Positions 33,516 through 43,485 of a stretch of 64,000 nt of DNA are shown here, in pieces. The number at the start of each line of letters is the position of its first letter. Positions within the stretch are counted from its first letter, which is position 1. The position numbers were made by a program, and so were the translations under genes. Origin of the DNA: Bacteroidota bacterium (GTDB taxonomy: Bacteria > Bacteroidota > Bacteroidia > M30B66); NCBI GenBank assembly GCA_027490225.1, contig JAIXYK010000044.1:1-64000 (forward strand). Direction: 5' to 3'. The notes under the pieces are model-generated. The model did not search any database. It had not been told where the DNA came from and saw nothing but the letters and a program-made list of their open reading frames with translations.

Positions 33516-33550
33516 AAAAAATCACCATAGAAGCTTGTTCCATGGTGATT
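33516..33550 (-). terminator. rho-independent terminator after the hybrid kinase gene
   Basis: On the minus strand AATCACCAT, a 13-base loop, ATGGTGATT form a perfect 9-bp stem, followed immediately by a run of T (TTTTTTG). It begins 21 bases after the stop of the hybrid kinase gene at 33572 and ends before the GNAT start at 33501. This is the clearest intrinsic terminator in the window. Confidence 0.8.
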
Positions 33551-33571
33551 CAAAATTTTGGTGTACAAAAT

Positions 33572-35560
33572 CTATTTAACTTTCACTGTTTTCAAAGCGT
33601 GAAGTTTAATTTTGTTATATAAGTCGTTTTGCTCTAATGGTTTAGTAACAAAATCGTTCATTCCTTCTTCCATTACTTTTTTCTTTGTTTCAGGGAATGC
33701 ATCTGCAGTTAAAGCAATGATTGGAATTTCTGGATTTCTTAATTTATTTGTCTTATCGCGAATAAATGCTGTAGCTTCATAACCGCTCATAACAGGCATT
33801 TGCAAATCCATTAAAACCAAAGCGTAATCGTTTACTTTCAGTTTATCTGTTGCTTCCAGCCCATCATTTGCAAAATCAACTTTAATGTTCCACAATTCAA
33901 GTACTTGATGTGCTACAAACTGATTCATAACATTGTCTTCGACCAACAATACCGACATTCCATCAAAATCTCTTTTTTCCAACATTTCGGCTATTTGCTC
34001 ATCAACTGTAGCTTGACTATCTGCAACACCTTTCTGGAATTGAAGCGTAACAGAGAATGTGCTTCCTTTTCCTGGTTCTGATTCGATGTTAATTTGCCCA
34101 TTTTGCATGGTTACCAATTGTCTTGTAATGGCCAGACCTAAACCGGTGCCACCAAATCTGCGTGTTATATCTGTATAAGCTTGGGTATAACTTTCGAATA
34201 CCGAGGCCAATTTATCTTTAGGAATTCCAATACCTGTATCTACAATATTGAATTTTATTTCAACATTTTCTTCATCTTCACTTACCAAATCAACAATTAA
34301 TGAAACAGTACCTTCTTTGGTAAATTTCACAGCATTGCTAAGGAGATTCAATAAAATTTGATTTAATCTAAATGGATCACCAATTACGAAAGGTGAAATG
34401 CGCTCATCAACTTGAAACTTTAGACCAATTCCTTTTTCTTCTGCTTTAAAAATAAATGTTTTACGAATTTCCTGAACTTTAGAAAATAAATCAAAATTTA
34501 TTGATTCGAATTCTATTTTTCCAGATTCAATTTTAGAGAAATCTAGAATATCATTGATAATAACCAATAAATTATCGGCTGAATATTTAATTGATTTTAA
34601 ATTTTCTAATTGTTTATCTGTTAAACTTTCTTTGAGCAATAATTCAGATAAACCGATAATTGCATTCATCGGTGTTCTAATCTCATGGCTCATATTACTA
34701 AGAAACTCAGATTTAGCTTTGGCAGTTCTTTCTGCTTCAAACTTAGATTCTAAAATTTCTCGTTCCAGTTTTTTCTTTTCTGTAAAATCTTGACCATAAA
34801 TTGCTACTCCAGAAACATTTCCAAATTCATCAATAATAGGATTAAAGCTTAATTCATAAAAAACAGAACATTTTTCGCGGTCACCAAATTCCTCGGTTAC
34901 ACCAAAATGCTCTCCTGCCAATGCTCTATTGAAACAATTTTGAATAAAGACCCTGTCGGTTTCGTATGAAAAATCATAAGTTGCATGTAAACCTAATTCT
35001 GGTTCTATGGTATATAGCTCAGAAATGGTTCTATGGTAAATAGTGTTAAAAGCAGTATATCTGAAATTGCGGTCAATACTAAAGATTAAAGCCCTGGTGC
35101 TCTCGAGAATGGTTTTTAATCTATCACTGTTTTCTTTTAATAATCGTTCTGCATTAGACTTTTTAACTTCAATATCTCTCATGCGCATACCAGCGCGAAT
35201 AATTCTTTGTATGTTATCGGGAGTTACTTCAGCCTTTGGAAAATACTCAAAAGCACCCGCTTTCATCATCTCCACGGCAATTTTTTCATCACCTTGAGAA
35301 GTCATTACCGCAATTGGAGCAGCAATACCAAGTTCTTTGATTTTCTTCAAAAGCACAAGTCCATCAGAACCAGGCAATTGATAGTCTAAGAAAATACAAT
35401 CGTACTGAACCTGATTGATTTGCTCTAATGCCTCATTTGCATTTTTACAATGCGTGAGCGCATATTCAAGTCCAGTCTTTTTCAATGTTCTTTCGAATGC
35501 CATTGCATCGATTTCATCATCGTCGACTAGAAAAATTTTGTAAGTAGTATTATCCAACAT
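33572..35560 (-). CDS. hybrid sensor kinase: receiver, PAS, HisKA, HATPase, receiver
   Basis: A 662-residue cytosolic protein. Receiver 1 (residues 1-125) has D59 in CIFLDYQLPGSDG; a PAS domain covers about 145-262; HisKA has H292 in FLSNMSHEIRTPMNAIIG; HATPase has LLNLLSNAVKFT and DTGIGIPKDK; receiver 2 (about 535-655) has D585 in LVLMDLQMPVMSG. With a receiver at each end it can take phosphate from another kinase and pass it on, so it is a likely phosphorelay hub for the upstream FIST, PAS-kinase and CheY-like genes. It starts 91 bases after the CheY-like gene. Signal and output are unknown. Confidence 0.93.
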   Translation of the reverse strand: MLDNTTYKIFLVDDDEIDAMAFERTLKKTGLEYALTHCKNANEALEQINQVQYDCIFLDYQLPGSDGLVLLKKIKELGIAAPIAVMTSQGDEKIAVEMMKAGAFEYFPKAEVTPDNIQRIIRAGMRMRDIEVKKSNAERLLKENSDRLKTILESTRALIFSIDRNFRYTAFNTIYHRTISELYTIEPELGLHATYDFSYETDRVFIQNCFNRALAGEHFGVTEEFGDREKCSVFYELSFNPIIDEFGNVSGVAIYGQDFTEKKKLEREILESKFEAERTAKAKSEFLSNMSHEIRTPMNAIIGLSELLLKESLTDKQLENLKSIKYSADNLLVIINDILDFSKIESGKIEFESINFDLFSKVQEIRKTFIFKAEEKGIGLKFQVDERISPFVIGDPFRLNQILLNLLSNAVKFTKEGTVSLIVDLVSEDEENVEIKFNIVDTGIGIPKDKLASVFESYTQAYTDITRRFGGTGLGLAITRQLVTMQNGQINIESEPGKGSTFSVTLQFQKGVADSQATVDEQIAEMLEKRDFDGMSVLLVEDNVMNQFVAHQVLELWNIKVDFANDGLEATDKLKVNDYALVLMDLQMPVMSGYEATAFIRDKTNKLRNPEIPIIALTADAFPETKKKVMEEGMNDFVTKPLEQNDLYNKIKLHALKTVKVK

Positions 35561-35651
35561 ACTGGTAGATTTTATGCTTTAAAAAAAGCTACTTTATTAA
35601 TAAAATAACTTAGCACATTATTTACGTAGAGAGAATTTTAAAGTTTCAGTT

Positions 35652-36080
35652 TTAGGTAGGATATTCGCATAAAATCCAATAATTTTTAAGGATCGAAACT
35701 GCAGAAACAAAGTTTTCCATTGACAATGGTTTCAAGATATAGCCAGCAACATTTAGGTTGTAAGCATCTACTTTATCTTTGTCTTCGTTGGAAGTAGTCA
35801 TAACAAATACGCTGATATTTTTCAGGTGTTCATCTTTGCGCAATTCGTGCAAAAACTCGATACCACCCATTTTTGGCATATTTAAGTCAAGCAAAATGAT
35901 TCGAGGCAAATCAATTTGTTTTTGACCGTTTTGGCCTCTTAATAAATCAAGGGCTTCAATTCCGTTTCCAGCGTGCTGAATTGGATTATTGAGGTTATTT
36001 TTTTGGAATGCCCTTTTTACATTCATCACATCTACTTCATCGTCTTCGACCAATAGAATATTAATTGTTTTCTCTGTCAT
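35652..36080 (-). CDS. single-domain response regulator (CheY/Rcp1-like)
   Basis: A 142-residue receiver with no output domain. Acidic pocket residues are in ILLVEDDEVDVMNVKRAF, phospho-acceptor D65 is in IILLDLNMPKMGG, the threonine is in FVMTTSNEDKDK, and the lysine is in GYILKPLSMENF. Such Rcp1-like receivers usually pair with PAS/GAF-rich kinases, and one lies 18 bases upstream in the same operon. It probably shuttles phosphate between the PAS kinase and the downstream hybrid kinase. The final target is unknown. Confidence 0.93.
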   Translation of the reverse strand: MTEKTINILLVEDDEVDVMNVKRAFQKNNLNNPIQHAGNGIEALDLLRGQNGQKQIDLPRIILLDLNMPKMGGIEFLHELRKDEHLKNISVFVMTTSNEDKDKVDAYNLNVAGYILKPLSMENFVSAVSILKNYWILCEYPT

Positions 36081-36098
36081 TTTATTTGTAGTTTATTG

Positions 36099-38780
36099 TT
36101 AGTTCTTAGTTAATGTAAAAAAGAATTTGGAACCTTTTCCCACTTCACTTTCTACCCAGGCATTTCCACCTTTTTCTTCTACGATTTTCTTTACTATTGC
36201 TAAGCCAACACCTGTGCTTTCAACAGAATCTCTGGCTTGTAATGTTTGGAAAATTTGAAACACTTTTTCGTGATATTGCTTATCTATTCCTGGTCCATTG
36301 TCTGCAACACAAAATTTATAAACGTCACCCTCATCACTATAATTTACTTCAATTTCAGGATTTTCATTGCTATTATATTTAATGGCATTACTAATAAAAT
36401 TAGAAAACACCTGATCAATAGCTATTTTTTCGGCCCAAATAGTTGGAAGATTTTCTTGTATTTTCACTTTAAACTTTTCAGGTGGAGCTAGGTTAATAAC
36501 AATATCGTCAATAAATACATTTAAATCAATTTCGCTCAACTGCGCTTTCATTCGTCCTGCTCTTGAATAATCCAAGATTCCATTTATCAATCCTTCCATT
36601 CTACCAATTCTACCTCTTAAAAGATTGAAATTTTTCTGGGTATCTGCTTCAATTTTTTCTCCAATATCTTCTTCAATCCAAATAGAGAGATTATTAATTG
36701 CACGCAATGGAGCTTTTAAATCGTGAGAAACGATATATGCAAACTGATCGAGCTCTTTGTTAATTTTCTCTAATGAACCTGCATATTCTTTCAAAGTTTG
36801 TTCATTCTTAACGCGCTCAGTTACATCTCTAGAATTAACAACAATTCCATTAATGTTGTTATCGTTCAATAAATTGTTTGCAATGGCTTCTAAGTAAATC
36901 CATTCATTTAACTTATTTCTAAATCTAAAAAGTATAGCATTGCTAGTACTTTCGCTGTTTGCTAATCTTCTAAATTCATTTATTGTAATTTCCACATCTT
37001 CAGGATGCAAGAACTCAAATGCATTTTTACCTAAAATTTCAGACTCTTCAAAACCAAACATCCTGTAAAAACTAGGACTTTCATACTTAATATTTCCCTC
37101 GGCAGACAAAATGGTTGTAATATCTGATGAGTTATGTACCAACGAACGAAACCTATTTTCGCTTTCAACTAAGGCATTCTGGGCTAAAACCCTTTCTGTA
37201 ATATCTGAAATTATTCCTTGATGGTGTGTTGCCTTTCCTTTTAAATCAACTTCAACCATTGTTCTGTCTTCTACCCAGCGCAACTTTCTTTCTTTTGTAA
37301 AAATTCTATAAACCTGAACATATAAATTGGTTCCTGAATTTTTAAATTCTTCAATTTCTTGGCTTATTCTTTTAAAATCTTCTGGGTGAATTATTTCAGC
37401 ATATTTAATTCCTTGAGATAAAAAATCCTCTACACTATAGCCGAATTGGGAAATGTTTTCCGAAACATATTCAACAGGATAATTTTCCTCTAATTTCCAG
37501 CGGAACAAAATAGTTGGACTATTTTCAATAATGAGCTTCGCTGTTCTTGATTTTTGTTCAATTAAGTTTCTTTCTGTGATATCTTGTAAAGTTCCAGAAA
37601 CCTTAATGAGCTTACCTGATTTACTGTAAGTAGTATTTACATACCAATTTAAACAATATACATTCCCATCCGGATGATTTACTTTAAAGTCGATTTTAAC
37701 ATCAGAACGCTCTTCAATTGCTTTCATCCAGGCTTTATCAATCATTTCTAAGTCCTCAGGAACAACTCTTTTCCTTAAGTTCATGATAAGTCCTTGTTCA
37801 AAAGATAATTCTTCATTACTTAAGCCCAATAAATTAGCTGCTTGTTCTGTAAAAATGCTCACCTTTTTGATAAAATCAATTTCAAAACTTCCCATTTTCG
37901 AGAACTTTTGAGATTCTAGTAAGGCTAACTTTGTATTTTCTAAGTTTCTTTCGTTTGATTTCTGACGAATAACACCAGAATATGTATTAACTAAGTTTAT
38001 TAAAATCTTTTCGTCAGTTACATTGCATTCCTTTGCTGTGTTGCACCATTCTAATCCAATAATTCCCCACAACACTCCATCAATAAAAATTGGCATTATC
38101 TTTAATGATTGAATTTTGATAGATATCAATATATCAGCATCTTCGGTCTCAAATGAATTTAAAGCGCCTTTGATTGCTTTATCGGATAAAAAAGCTGTTT
38201 TCCATTTATTCAATAAAATTGCTCTCTTGTTTTCAATAGAAACACTCACTTCTGCGGTTTCGTTTAATGCAGACCATTTTGCGGTCAATAAAAAACTTTT
38301 TTCTTCTTTATCTACATCAATTTTTTTATAGATAAATGAACGATCTGCTGCTATTCCTTCTCCAATTAGTTGTAAAGAGTTTACTAAACCCTGGTCAAGA
38401 TCTTTATTATTAATTAACTCTCCAGAAACTTTGTTTGCAGCTTGTAACAATAAATCTGTTGCTAGTCTTTCTGATTCCTGTCGTTTTCTAACCTGAATTT
38501 CTTTCAGTAAGGAAAAGTTTGTTTCCTCCAATTCATTGGTACGTAATTCTACTTTTTTCTCCAGTTCCTCGTTTACTATGTTTAGTTGACGATTCAGTTT
38601 AAATAGCTCGTTAGAACTAATTTCCAATGTTCTTTCTATTTGTTCATGATCACTGTCGAAATCAATATATGCTTGATTAATAGCAGCAAGGAATTCTTCC
38701 ATGAACACCTCATTCATTAGGTGCTCAGGAAGAAATTTTGAAATTTGTCTGTTAAGTAATCTATGAAAATTTGGTGTCAT
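36099..38780 (-). CDS. GAF/PAS multi-sensor histidine kinase
   Basis: An 893-residue soluble kinase. Layout by residue: helical N-terminus and coiled coil (about 40-105), GAF domain (105-270), three PAS domains (290-405, 410-530, 535-655, each ending in DITER or DVTER), HisKA with H686 in FAYIVSHDLKAPLRAINNLS, and HATPase (785-893) with VADNGPGID and STGVGLAIVKKIV. The HisKA type is that of phytochrome-like kinases partnered with Rcp1-like receivers. No membrane segments are present. It begins one base after the FIST gene stop, so the FIST protein is a probable sensor partner. Confidence 0.94.
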   Translation of the reverse strand: MTPNFHRLLNRQISKFLPEHLMNEVFMEEFLAAINQAYIDFDSDHEQIERTLEISSNELFKLNRQLNIVNEELEKKVELRTNELEETNFSLLKEIQVRKRQESERLATDLLLQAANKVSGELINNKDLDQGLVNSLQLIGEGIAADRSFIYKKIDVDKEEKSFLLTAKWSALNETAEVSVSIENKRAILLNKWKTAFLSDKAIKGALNSFETEDADILISIKIQSLKIMPIFIDGVLWGIIGLEWCNTAKECNVTDEKILINLVNTYSGVIRQKSNERNLENTKLALLESQKFSKMGSFEIDFIKKVSIFTEQAANLLGLSNEELSFEQGLIMNLRKRVVPEDLEMIDKAWMKAIEERSDVKIDFKVNHPDGNVYCLNWYVNTTYSKSGKLIKVSGTLQDITERNLIEQKSRTAKLIIENSPTILFRWKLEENYPVEYVSENISQFGYSVEDFLSQGIKYAEIIHPEDFKRISQEIEEFKNSGTNLYVQVYRIFTKERKLRWVEDRTMVEVDLKGKATHHQGIISDITERVLAQNALVESENRFRSLVHNSSDITTILSAEGNIKYESPSFYRMFGFEESEILGKNAFEFLHPEDVEITINEFRRLANSESTSNAILFRFRNKLNEWIYLEAIANNLLNDNNINGIVVNSRDVTERVKNEQTLKEYAGSLEKINKELDQFAYIVSHDLKAPLRAINNLSIWIEEDIGEKIEADTQKNFNLLRGRIGRMEGLINGILDYSRAGRMKAQLSEIDLNVFIDDIVINLAPPEKFKVKIQENLPTIWAEKIAIDQVFSNFISNAIKYNSNENPEIEVNYSDEGDVYKFCVADNGPGIDKQYHEKVFQIFQTLQARDSVESTGVGLAIVKKIVEEKGGNAWVESEVGKGSKFFFTLTKN

Positions 38781-38781
38781 T

Positions 38782-39927
38782 TTACAATTCTGTAAAAGTT
38801 GTAATTGTCATAGTTTGATTGTGCAATTCGCAAGTACTGTTGTTAGAAAAAGGAGATATTTCTCCGTATGAATAAAAGCCTGTAACGGTAGTATCTTTTC
38901 CAAGAATTCCCATCGCCGCTTCAACCTCCTCTTCAACCATTTGCTTTAAAACAAGCTTTCTACCAACGCAACTAATTAAAATTGCTAAATCTGGTTCTAC
39001 TCCATTTAGAGGTAAAATACTTGTTTCTGCTGCTTTTACAGAACCACTTACCAATCTATCAATATTAGCTTTCATTAAACGAATAGATGAACCTTCGGGT
39101 AAATCACCGGCAAAAGTTATACTTTGATTTGATTCATCTACAGCTAAAATTGTTCTTACAACTGGCGCTTCATCTGTTTTTGTTCTTAAACTTAAAGGAA
39201 ATAATAAACCTGATCCGGGTAACTCATCTGCTTTATCTCCCAGAAAAGATTTATAAAGTTCCAAAGCTGGAACTCCATCTATTTCGTATAAAACATTGTT
39301 TTCGCTTTTTGTTACGGTTCTGTCTAATCCAAAGCTATCCCAACCTCCAAAAGAACCATAGCCAACATGCAAACTATCGCCATAAAAACCAATGGCAGAA
39401 ATTATCTTTGAACCTACCGCCCCATTATCGCCAATAACATTCGTTTCATTAAAATCTGCTGCATCTCCAGCTAAACCGCCTGTTACGGCCACTCCTTTTG
39501 GCAAAGTATCTCTTAATCCTTTTACTAATTCAGAACCGTTTACATTTAGCCCATCAGACAATAAAAAAACATGCTTTAAACCATTTTTATCAAACTTTTC
39601 AACAAGAGATTTCCCACAGTCGTAGCTATCTGAATAATCATCAATTGAAATTGATACATGTTTTATTGCTGTCTTTTCTAATTCTACTGCAGTTAAGGCA
39701 ATTGAATTATCTCTTACATTACTTCCTGAAATCTCTCCTGAAGTGGAACACCCTATCAAAATTGCATTAGGATATTTATCCTTGATATTTCCAATTACAG
39801 ATTCATCTTTTAGAATTGCTCCCGATGAAAATACTAAAACAAATTGTGGGGAAAAACTATTGTTTGTGGCTGTTTGAGCTGAAAACCAGCCTTTTGCTGA
39901 TGTCCAATTACTTTGTTCAATTTTCAT
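38782..39927 (-). CDS. FIST-domain sensory protein
   Basis: A 381-residue protein with FIST N and FIST C domains. Recognisable regions are NAILIGCSTSGEISGSNVRD (residues about 55-75), VAVTGGLAGDAADFNETNV (about 150-170), and the C-terminal GILGKDTTVTGFYSYGEISP followed by CELHNQTMTITTFTEL. FIST proteins bind small ligands, probably amino acids or their derivatives, and are found beside signal-transduction genes. There is no signal peptide, so it acts in the cytosol. It is the first gene of the four-gene signalling operon and abuts the PAS kinase gene by one base. Ligand unknown. Confidence 0.93.
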   Translation of the reverse strand: MKIEQSNWTSAKGWFSAQTATNNSFSPQFVLVFSSGAILKDESVIGNIKDKYPNAILIGCSTSGEISGSNVRDNSIALTAVELEKTAIKHVSISIDDYSDSYDCGKSLVEKFDKNGLKHVFLLSDGLNVNGSELVKGLRDTLPKGVAVTGGLAGDAADFNETNVIGDNGAVGSKIISAIGFYGDSLHVGYGSFGGWDSFGLDRTVTKSENNVLYEIDGVPALELYKSFLGDKADELPGSGLLFPLSLRTKTDEAPVVRTILAVDESNQSITFAGDLPEGSSIRLMKANIDRLVSGSVKAAETSILPLNGVEPDLAILISCVGRKLVLKQMVEEEVEAAMGILGKDTTVTGFYSYGEISPFSNNSTCELHNQTMTITTFTEL

Positions 39928-40169
39928 GGTTTAGTAGTTATGTTACATTCAGTAAATTTATGAATGCAGTTTACGCCACTTAAAAGGAACAGTTTTGCCT
40001 AATAATTTAAGAATCTTACGTTTACTTTATCGGTAGAATTCGTTGATTTCCAAAGAGTAAAAAACGTACTTTATCTTAATTTTCGCTTGTTTTCAAATCC
40101 AGTTTTATGTAAAATTTTCGTATAATATTACACAAACCCATTAATTAAAGTATACTTTATTTTTAAAAA

Positions 40170-43100
40170 TTACCTTAACAATGTTATTGAACCATACTTT
40201 TCATAGTCCTTTTGAAAGGTATCTTTTGCAGTAATCAAATAAAAATAAACGCCATCTGGAGACATTCTGCCATTTGTTCTTCCATCCCATCCATTATTCG
40301 CCCCTTTCCACTGAAAAATCTGTTCTCCCCATCTATTAAAAATTAATCCTTCTAACTCTGCAATTCCATAAGTTACAGCCTTAAACGTATCATTCTTTGA
40401 ATCTCCGTTAGGTGTAAAACTATTAGGAACCAATAATTCTACAAAGTCTGAAATAGATTTTATAGTTCGAGTGATGCTATCCCTGCAGCCTTCTGCGCTA
40501 ATTACCAATTGCTGTACTTCGTATTCTCCTGCTTCAAAAACCCTGTCAGCACCTGAAATAATATTTACCAACTCACCATTTATTGTCCAAATTATCTGGT
40601 CACCATTTACACTTTCATCGGTAATGCTTGATGTTAAAGGTGCAGATCCTGTTAATGGACTTGCCGTGAAATCTGCATTTACACTTCCGTTTGAAATATT
40701 AACTGAAGCAACATCTGTATTACATGCTCCAGTAACAGTTAAAGTATAAGTTCCCGATTGAGAAACTTCTATAGAAGGTGTTGTTGCGAGCGTAGACCAA
40801 GCATTATTTGTAAGTGAACTTGAAGTAAGTGTTATACTTTGATTATCGCAAATTACTAAGTTACCATTGGGAGTAATCTGCGCAATTACCAAAGCTCCTT
40901 GTTGTATTTGCACGTTTGCTGCTAGACTTCTGCATGTTGCTACTTCTGCAATAACAAAATAGCTGGTAACACTTCCATCTACTGTTTGGAAGCTAGCTCC
41001 AGTGCCTAGTTGATTAGTTAAAGCTGCATCAGCATACCAGATAAAATTACCTGCTACTCCTGAGGCTGTTAGTACTGGCAATGCTCCATTACAGTATTCT
41101 ACAATAGGCGTAACTGTAGGAGCTGCTGGCAAAGCAATAAAGGTAACTGTTACACTAGAAGCACTGCTTTCACAACCTGCAACTTCTTGAACAGCATAAT
41201 ACGTTTGTGTTTGATTGTTTATTGGAGCAATGCTAGTTCCTGTGCCAAACTGATTGTTTAAGTTTACATCTGTAAACCAAGTAACTAAAGCATTTACTTC
41301 TCCTGAAGCAGTTAAATTAAGCGGTATTTCGCCTGTACAGTAGTTCCCTCCACCGTTCAGCACAAGTGCGGATGGAACAGGGTTTACATCAATATTTTGC
41401 TGATTATTTGCAGAACAAGTTCCACTTCCTACTGTATAGGTAATTTGTATGCTACCATTTAAGCCATTTGGCGAAAATGTATTTCCTGAAACACCATTTC
41501 CTGACCAAGTACCACCAGCGCTTCCAGTTATAAGACTATTTAAATCTAAAGGAGATTGGTTCTGACAAAAAGCTGCAGGAGCTGTCCAGCTTGCACTTGG
41601 CGCATCAATTACATTAATTGTTCTAACTTCAATGTCGGAGCAAGCTCCAGATCCTAAAGTATAAGTTACTGTTACGTTTCCTAACAAACCTGCTGGTGAA
41701 AACAAGTTCCCTGTGACTCCCGTTCCGGACCAAATTCCGCCTAAATCTCCAGTAATTAAAGCATTCAAATTAACTGCTGCATCACTACTGCATATTGAAG
41801 GTGAACTGAAATTCCAACTTGCGTTTGGAGCTGAAACTACGTTAATATTTTGAGTTAAGAGTGCTGCACAAGTTCCATTTCCAACCGAATAGGTAACAGG
41901 AATATTTCCCAACAAACCAGTTGAATTAAACACAGTTCCTGTAACTCCTTGACCTGACCAAACACCACCTGTGGTTCCAGTTAACAAAGTATTCAAATCT
42001 GCAATATTGTTTCCAACGCAAACAGGAGGAGGAATTGTCCAGGTTGCGTTAGGTGCATTAATTACATTTATTGTTCTAACTTGAGTATCAGAACATGTTC
42101 CGCTACCTATTGTATAAGTAACCGAAATATTTCCAGATAAACCAATTGGTGAAAATGAATTGCCAGTAACTCCAGAGCCGGACCAAACTCCTCCCAGATT
42201 TCCTGTAACTAATAAGTTCAAATTAACAGCCGCGTCACCGCTGCAAATCGTAGGTGAACTAAAATTCCAACTTGCATTTGGAGCTGATATTACATTTATA
42301 TTTTGTGTTAGCTGAGCTGCACAAGTTCCATTCCCAACAGAATAAGTAACTGGAATATCGCCTAATAAGCCAGTTGAATTAAATACAGTTCCTGTAACAC
42401 CTTGACCTGACCAAACGCCACCTGTAGTTCCTGTTAACAAAGTATTTAAATCGGCAATATTGTTTCCAACACAAATAGCAGGAGGAATTGTCCAGGTTGC
42501 TGTTCCACCAATGTTTATAGTTATGAATTTTTCTTCTTCGACAGAACAATTTGCACTACCAACAGTATAGTTAACAGCAATATTTCCAGATAATCCTGCT
42601 GGAGAAAAGGTATTGCCCGTAACTCCTTGTCCAGACCATGTTCCTCCTGGAGTTCCTGTTATTAAAGTATTTAAGTTTATTGGTGCATCGCCCTGGCATA
42701 AAGGCTGAGGTTGTGTCCAAGCCGCAGATAAAGGAGTAATAGGAACATTACAGCCATAATTAGTGTAAGAAGCTGTATTTGAAAATGTGTATTCAACTGT
42801 TGCTCCGTTTCCTCCTGGCAATAAAGACCTGTCATAGCTTACAGCATCATTACAATTACCCCCTGGAGATGTAAAACTCATAGAGAAATTTCTAATTCCT
42901 GTTCCAACATTTGCAAAATTTCCACTTGTTGAATTTCCACAATGAAAAATCATATAAAGTGTATCCGAAAGACCTGCAAATGAAGCTGCTGCAGGATCAA
43001 AGTTAATCCCAGAAACGAGTATTACTTTCTTATTTGCAGGTAAAATACCATTCACCGGCTCTCTTACAAATCCACAAGCTACTATTGTACTATTCAATTG

Positions 43101-43355
43101 AGCTACATAACCGGCTGTTGTAGCATTTTGACAAACTCCAGTCCAGGCATTTGAAGTATTAGCCCAAACTGCATTCATGTTTGCTGTATTCAAATTATTG
43201 GGACCAACTAAGAACCTAACCATTTCATTGTTACCCTCATTTGACCCGCAGGCATCTACTAAAATACTTTGAATATCAAAACAATTGGTAGTTGTTTGAG
43301 CAGCAGTAACAAATGGAAGCAAAATAAGCATCCACTTTAAATAAATCTTATACAT
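40170..43355 (-). CDS. large secreted protein with six 70-residue repeats and T9SS type B (gliding-motility-associated) C-terminus
   Basis: A 1061-residue exported protein. A signal peptide (about 1-19) is followed by a lamin-tail-like domain starting CFDIQSILVDACGSNEGNNE, six repeats of about 70 residues with the core GGxWSGxGVTGxxFxPxGL, two Ig-like or PKD-like stretches, and the type B ending LVPNSFTPNGDSKNDTF with FNRWGEQIFQWKG. Type B proteins are exported by T9SS and kept at or released from the surface; adhesin function is common but not proven. Repeats 2-3 and 4-5 are nearly the same, indicating a recent internal duplication of about 420 bp. A TAATTTTG element lies at 43385-43378 on the minus strand. 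Confidence 0.92.
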   Translation of the reverse strand: MYKIYLKWMLILLPFVTAAQTTTNCFDIQSILVDACGSNEGNNEMVRFLVGPNNLNTANMNAVWANTSNAWTGVCQNATTAGYVAQLNSTIVACGFVREPVNGILPANKKVILVSGINFDPAAASFAGLSDTLYMIFHCGNSTSGNFANVGTGIRNFSMSFTSPGGNCNDAVSYDRSLLPGGNGATVEYTFSNTASYTNYGCNVPITPLSAAWTQPQPLCQGDAPINLNTLITGTPGGTWSGQGVTGNTFSPAGLSGNIAVNYTVGSANCSVEEEKFITINIGGTATWTIPPAICVGNNIADLNTLLTGTTGGVWSGQGVTGTVFNSTGLLGDIPVTYSVGNGTCAAQLTQNINVISAPNASWNFSSPTICSGDAAVNLNLLVTGNLGGVWSGSGVTGNSFSPIGLSGNISVTYTIGSGTCSDTQVRTINVINAPNATWTIPPPVCVGNNIADLNTLLTGTTGGVWSGQGVTGTVFNSTGLLGNIPVTYSVGNGTCAALLTQNINVVSAPNASWNFSSPSICSSDAAVNLNALITGDLGGIWSGTGVTGNLFSPAGLLGNVTVTYTLGSGACSDIEVRTINVIDAPSASWTAPAAFCQNQSPLDLNSLITGSAGGTWSGNGVSGNTFSPNGLNGSIQITYTVGSGTCSANNQQNIDVNPVPSALVLNGGGNYCTGEIPLNLTASGEVNALVTWFTDVNLNNQFGTGTSIAPINNQTQTYYAVQEVAGCESSASSVTVTFIALPAAPTVTPIVEYCNGALPVLTASGVAGNFIWYADAALTNQLGTGASFQTVDGSVTSYFVIAEVATCRSLAANVQIQQGALVIAQITPNGNLVICDNQSITLTSSSLTNNAWSTLATTPSIEVSQSGTYTLTVTGACNTDVASVNISNGSVNADFTASPLTGSAPLTSSITDESVNGDQIIWTINGELVNIISGADRVFEAGEYEVQQLVISAEGCRDSITRTIKSISDFVELLVPNSFTPNGDSKNDTFKAVTYGIAELEGLIFNRWGEQIFQWKGANNGWDGRTNGRMSPDGVYFYLITAKDTFQKDYEKYGSITLLR

Positions 43356-43474
43356 AGGCGTTTTTCCAGAACGATTGCAAAATTAACAGATTATTAAGTA
43401 AAAATTACCTTTCTAGTTCAATAAATTGTTAACCTAATGTAAACAATAGTTCTTTAGAATTCAATTGAGCTGTA

Positions 43475-43482
43475 TATATTTG
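43475..43482 (+). promoter_or_regulatory. candidate -7 element of guaA (TATATTTG)
   Basis: TATATTTG is an exact TAnnTTTG match ending three bases before the ATG at 43486 and 12 bases before a second in-frame ATG at 43495. If used, transcription would start at about the first ATG. Confidence 0.4.
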
Positions 43483-43485
43483 CGC

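Noticed and set aside
33502-33543. Longer GNAT start
   Set aside because: These codons lie in a rho-independent terminator for the preceding gene.
40146-40159. TAAAGTATACTTTA palindrome after the type B T9SS gene as a terminator
   Set aside because: The stem has no loop and is all A/T except two G:C pairs; too weak to call, though it may be a protein site.
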